The translations under genes and the position numbers were made by a program. From CAZXDL01 sp964639505 (GTDB lineage: Bacteria; Patescibacteriota; Saccharimonadia; Saccharimonadales; UBA4665), in NCBI GenBank assembly GCA_964639505.1, contig CAZXDL010000009.1, positions 1 through 30,445 of the forward strand: 30,445 bases of DNA, written 5' to 3'. The notes beneath the pieces were generated by a model, which did not search any database, was not told the DNA's origin, and was given only the letters and a program-made list of their open reading frames with translations. Below, piece after piece: positions 27,094 to 30,445 of the stretch (its first letter is position 1; every line of letters begins with the position of its first letter).

Positions 27094-30057
27094 ATGACTA
27101 CGTTATTTACGATTCTGGCAATCATTTTTTTCATTGGGATTATAGCGGCCCCGATTATTTATTTGCAGGCGCGCAAGAATTTCCGCGAGCAAAAGAACTA
27201 TGAGCGCGGGCTCAAGATCGTACCTCTCTTTATTCATTTGCCTCCGCCAAGTGATGACACCGATGTCGGCGCTCGCGATACTCGTGATGTAACTGATGAA
27301 ACCATCAGCAAGGCTCAGATTATCTACAATATTATCGCCGGCACCCTCAAAAAGGGTTTCAAGAGCGACTTTTACGGTCAAAGGCACTTTGCATTTGAAA
27401 TCGTGGCTGATCAGGGCATGGTTTATTTCTATGCGGCAGTGCCGATCGCGTTAGTTGAAGTAGTTAAGCAGGCGATTAACAGTGCATATCCATCAGCTAG
27501 GCTAGAAGAGGTATCAGAGCACAATATATTTAGCCCAGTCGGGCGGATCTCTGGCACAATCGGCGGCGAGCTGAATCTTAAAGAGCATTATGCCTATCCG
27601 ATCGCAACTTATCAGGATCTTAAGCAAGATGCCATGCAGTCGCTACTTAACGCGTTATCTACTTTGGGTAAAGAAGATGGCGCGGCGGTGCAGATTTTGA
27701 TGAGACCGGCCAATCCTGGCTGGCGCAAAGCCGCACATCAAGTTGCCAGTCGCAAGCGCAAAGGCACCGATAAGGGTCTGAGCGCCGGTGGATTGGCTAA
27801 AGATGTCGCTACGGCTTTTGTTAAGCCTCCAGAAGGTGGTTCTGACGGCGAACCAAAGAAACCAGACCTGTCTAATCTAGAGCAGGCCACAGTCGACGCC
27901 ATTGACGAAAAGACAAGGCACCCAGGATATGAAGTAGCAATTCGGGTAATTGTTTCTTCCAATGTCAGCCAGCGGGCACAGGCTATTTTGCAAAACATTG
28001 TCGCCAGCTTTAGTTTGTATGACGCGCCAGGCAAAAACGGCTTTAAATTTAGCATGGCTAAAGATATTGACGGCCTAGTTACTTCGTATATCATGAGATT
28101 TTTCCCGCAGCACCATAATAAAAACGTGCTTAATTCGGTTGAGCTTGCGACGCTGTTTCACTTCCCAGATGAGCGCAACATACCGACTTCGCAGCTGGGT
28201 CGGCAAGATTCGAAGCAGGTTGATGGCCCTCGCAACATACCCGAGGAGGGCTTGTTGCTTGGCTATAACCTATTCCGTGGCGCCAAGAAGCCAATCAGAC
28301 TTGGCTTAAACGACCGTCAGCGACACATGTATGTTGTCGGACAGACCGGTACGGGTAAGTCGACCTTTTTGGAAAACTTGGCCTTGCAGGACATGCTAAC
28401 GGGTAATGGTTTCGCCTTTGTTGACCCGCACGGTGATACGGCCGAAAAACTGCTGTCGATGGTGCCACGTGAGCGTACCGAAGATGTGATTTATTTCTGC
28501 CCCGCCGATATGGAATCACCAATGGGTCTCAACCTATTTGAATTCAACAACCCAGAGCAAAAAGACTTCTTGATTCAGGAAGCGCTCAACATGCTACAGA
28601 AGCTTTACGATCCGCAACATCAGGGGATAATGGGGCCGCGCTACGAGCATATTTTCCGCAATGCCGCGCTGGCTGTCATGGCCGATCCTGAAGGCGGTAC
28701 ATTCGTTGACATCCCAAAGCTGTTCCGCGACCCAGTCTTTTTAAAGCAAAAGCTTCAGCATGTAACTGACAACAATGTGCTGGACTACTGGCTCAAGGAG
28801 TACCCAGCCAGCCAGCGCTCCAATGATTCCGGCGAAGTCACGGCTTGGTTCGTTAGTAAGTTTGGCGCTTTTTTAAGCAACGAAATGATGCGAAATATCA
28901 TCGGTCAGACAAAGTCAGCTTTTGACCTGCGCGAAATCATGGATAAAAAGAAGATACTCTTAGTTAACTTGAGTAAGGGCCGGACAGGCGACCTTAACAG
29001 CAAGTTGCTGGGTATGATTTTTGTGATGAAATTCCAGGCTGCGGCCATGAGTCGAGCGGATACCCCCGAAGACGACCGAATTGATTTCAGCCTATATGTC
29101 GACGAGTTCCAAAACTTCTCGACAGATAGTTTTGCGACGATTTTATCCGAAGCTCGTAAATATCACCTCAACTTGATTGTAGCCAACCAGTTTACAACGC
29201 AGCTGACTCAAGAAATTCGCGACGCAGTCTTTGGTAACACCGGTACGATCGTCAGCTTCCGCATTGGTCAAAATGACGTCGAATCACTTGGCAAATACTT
29301 CCAGCCGACTTTTGACGCCGATGATCTGCTGCGTGTGCCAAACTTTAACACCATCGTGCGCACGATGGTTGGCGGTGTCCCAACTCAGCCGTTTAGCATG
29401 GCCACTCTGCCGGCTCTGGGTACGCCGAATCCACGCCTATCAGGGGCTCTGAAGCAACTGTCGGCCGCTAAATACGGCAAACCAAAAGCAATCGTCGAAC
29501 AAGACATTAACCAGCGCATGTTTGGAAAAACAATAGACACGGGCGCCGATGCTGGTCTTGCGCTTGGCCCTAGCGGTGCGACTCAATCAGTCCCAGCACC
29601 AACGCCAGCTAAACCCGGTAACTTCCTAGATGAATGGCTAGCCAAGCGCAAATCAACACCTCCGCCAATAACATCGCAGATTCCCGCACCAACTCCGTCT
29701 CCGGCTCCGGTGCCAACTGCACCAGCGGCGCAGCCTACGACTGCCGCTGTGCCAGCACCGGCAACCGTTGTTACCCCAACTTCAACACCAGCAGCGCCAG
29801 TCGCCGCTCAATCTCCAAACAGTCTTAAAAAAGAAGATGTCCATCAGATTGCCGGCGAATTAAAACAGCAGCTAGATTCGCCGCGCAAAACCGACGCCGC
29901 CGAGCACGTTTTTGACCTGCCAAAAAAACCTAAAGCCATTATAAAAGATGACGAGCCCAGCGAAGACGACACTATCTTTATAGACCCCAAAGACGGCACT
30001 TTACTAAAAGCTGATGAAGCTAAAAATGCTGCCTCAAAAGACGAGACTAGCAGCTAG
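27094..30057 (+). CDS. Type IV secretion / conjugative coupling-type ATPase (VirD4/TraG/HerA-like)
   Basis: This 987-residue protein has one N-terminal membrane helix (residues 3-26) and a domain of about 330 residues before the motor. The motor carries Walker A GQTGTGKST near 415-423 and Walker B LYVDEFQNF near 666-674, followed by ANQFTTQLTQEIRDAVFGNTGT, typical of the VirD4/TraG/HerA group that moves DNA or protein through a membrane. The last 180 residues are a Pro/Ala/Thr-rich tail and a charged segment with no homology I know. CPR cells carry such genes, often with type IV pili or DNA uptake. Its stop overlaps the convergent gene by 4 bases. Confidence 0.9.
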   Translation: MTTLFTILAIIFFIGIIAAPIIYLQARKNFREQKNYERGLKIVPLFIHLPPPSDDTDVGARDTRDVTDETISKAQIIYNIIAGTLKKGFKSDFYGQRHFAFEIVADQGMVYFYAAVPIALVEVVKQAINSAYPSARLEEVSEHNIFSPVGRISGTIGGELNLKEHYAYPIATYQDLKQDAMQSLLNALSTLGKEDGAAVQILMRPANPGWRKAAHQVASRKRKGTDKGLSAGGLAKDVATAFVKPPEGGSDGEPKKPDLSNLEQATVDAIDEKTRHPGYEVAIRVIVSSNVSQRAQAILQNIVASFSLYDAPGKNGFKFSMAKDIDGLVTSYIMRFFPQHHNKNVLNSVELATLFHFPDERNIPTSQLGRQDSKQVDGPRNIPEEGLLLGYNLFRGAKKPIRLGLNDRQRHMYVVGQTGTGKSTFLENLALQDMLTGNGFAFVDPHGDTAEKLLSMVPRERTEDVIYFCPADMESPMGLNLFEFNNPEQKDFLIQEALNMLQKLYDPQHQGIMGPRYEHIFRNAALAVMADPEGGTFVDIPKLFRDPVFLKQKLQHVTDNNVLDYWLKEYPASQRSNDSGEVTAWFVSKFGAFLSNEMMRNIIGQTKSAFDLREIMDKKKILLVNLSKGRTGDLNSKLLGMIFVMKFQAAAMSRADTPEDDRIDFSLYVDEFQNFSTDSFATILSEARKYHLNLIVANQFTTQLTQEIRDAVFGNTGTIVSFRIGQNDVESLGKYFQPTFDADDLLRVPNFNTIVRTMVGGVPTQPFSMATLPALGTPNPRLSGALKQLSAAKYGKPKAIVEQDINQRMFGKTIDTGADAGLALGPSGATQSVPAPTPAKPGNFLDEWLAKRKSTPPPITSQIPAPTPSPAPVPTAPAAQPTTAAVPAPATVVTPTSTPAAPVAAQSPNSLKKEDVHQIAGELKQQLDSPRKTDAAEHVFDLPKKPKAIIKDDEPSEDDTIFIDPKDGTLLKADEAKNAASKDETSS

Positions 30058-30445
30058 CTTCGGGCTTTGTGTCGCGACCTAAATACGAGATTGACTACAA
30101 GCTCTACTACGAGTCCAATCGCGAAACCGACTACAAAAAGCAGCAGGAAAACGCCGTAGTTGTATGTAAATCCAATATGATTAGCTAGATACAAATAAAG
30201 CGTTGTACCCGTTAAGGCCACCACGCCGCCGCCAAGCAGCCCAGATGGGCGACTAACGGTCTTGCCAGCAAATTCACTTGTAACACGTACTGCAGGTTGG
30301 TGAATGACCTTACTAAGGGCCCGTTGTGGCGCTGGTAGCTTGCGCCGAATATGCTTCAGTTCGCGGCGCAAAGTTATCTCTCTGAGCTCACGGTTAACGT
30401 CTTGATTTACAACTGGTTGAGCGGCTTCCTCGGCGGCTTTAAGCC
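30054..30445 (-). CDS. Hypothetical membrane protein, 5' end beyond the window
   Basis: The frame is open from the right edge: upstream of a possible TTG at 30371, 24 further codons without a stop (LKAAEEAAQPVVNQDVN and onward) reach base 30445, so the gene is cut by the window. The visible 130 residues start as an acidic then basic helical region (RRELKHIRRKL) and end with two hydrophobic helices (GLLGGGVVALTGTTLYLYLA and VFLLLFVVGFAIGLVVELVV) and a basic tail. It is convergent with the secretion ATPase, with overlapping stops. No family is recognised. Confidence 0.7.
   Translation of the reverse strand, partial: LKAAEEAAQPVVNQDVNRELREITLRRELKHIRRKLPAPQRALSKVIHQPAVRVTSEFAGKTVSRPSGLLGGGVVALTGTTLYLYLANHIGFTYNYGVFLLLFVVGFAIGLVVELVVNLVFRSRHKARS

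Noticed and set aside
1..30445. CRISPR arrays, insertion sequences, prophage
   Set aside because: No regularly spaced repeats, transposase, integrase or phage structural genes were seen.

Overview
The window is almost certainly a chromosomal segment of a Candidatus Saccharibacteria (TM7, Patescibacteria/CPR) genome. The basis is the gene content (a ComM, MiaA, ThrRS, IF-3/L35/L20 and RNase P neighbourhood with many small hypothetical genes and a CPR-style type IV secretion ATPase), the compact gene spacing, and the use of TGA as a normal stop codon, which argues against the recoded CPR phyla. This taxonomic call is inference from recognised families; no database search was run.

Layout. 1-3140 is an accessory-looking stretch beginning with tRNA-Asp. 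It holds short orphan genes, each with its own promoter, and two degenerate copies of the tRNA-Asp 3' end that bound single-gene modules. 3226-8041 carries a secreted cohesin/Fn3-like protein, a membrane PH-domain protein divergent from uppP, a proline-rich protein, a conserved basic protein, a VIT1-type metal transporter and an unknown protein. 8063-11077 has tRNA-Thr and tRNA-Gly, a membrane protein coupled to a GT2 glycosyltransferase, nrdR, a hidden 37-residue basic gene and tRNA-Val. 11078-11502 is a non-coding stretch with paired operator-like palindromes, hairpins and a strong terminator before thrS. 11503-19077 carries thrS, an alkyltransferase-like gene, miaA, a winged-helix regulator, an MBL-fold protein, rpmB, an M50 protease and an L,D-transpeptidase with a structured leader. 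19097-22586 has tRNA-Pro, a zincin-like gene, a possible transglutaminase-like gene, an unknown gene, a dehydratase-like/RNase HI fusion and rnpB. 22633-25631 (minus strand) has infC-rpmI-rplT, a ribbon-helix-helix regulator and comM. 25679-26263 contains a hidden 40-residue gene and a candidate structured RNA. 26264-30445 has membrane genes and a large VirD4/TraG-type ATPase, and ends in a gene cut by the right edge.

Expression logic. Many genes have a -10 box ending only 6-9 bases before the start codon, so their mRNAs should be leaderless. This moves several starts downstream of the longest open frame. A second class has a clear Shine-Dalgarno sequence. infC appears to start at AUC and a second small gene at AUU, both behind a Shine-Dalgarno, suggesting IF-3-sensitive initiation.

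The best candidates for something undescribed are the tRNA-Asp-derived repeat modules at 69-1222, the operator/leader region before thrS, the L,D-transpeptidase leader, the unassigned structured RNA near 26011-26235, and the two small genes that use TTG and ATT starts.
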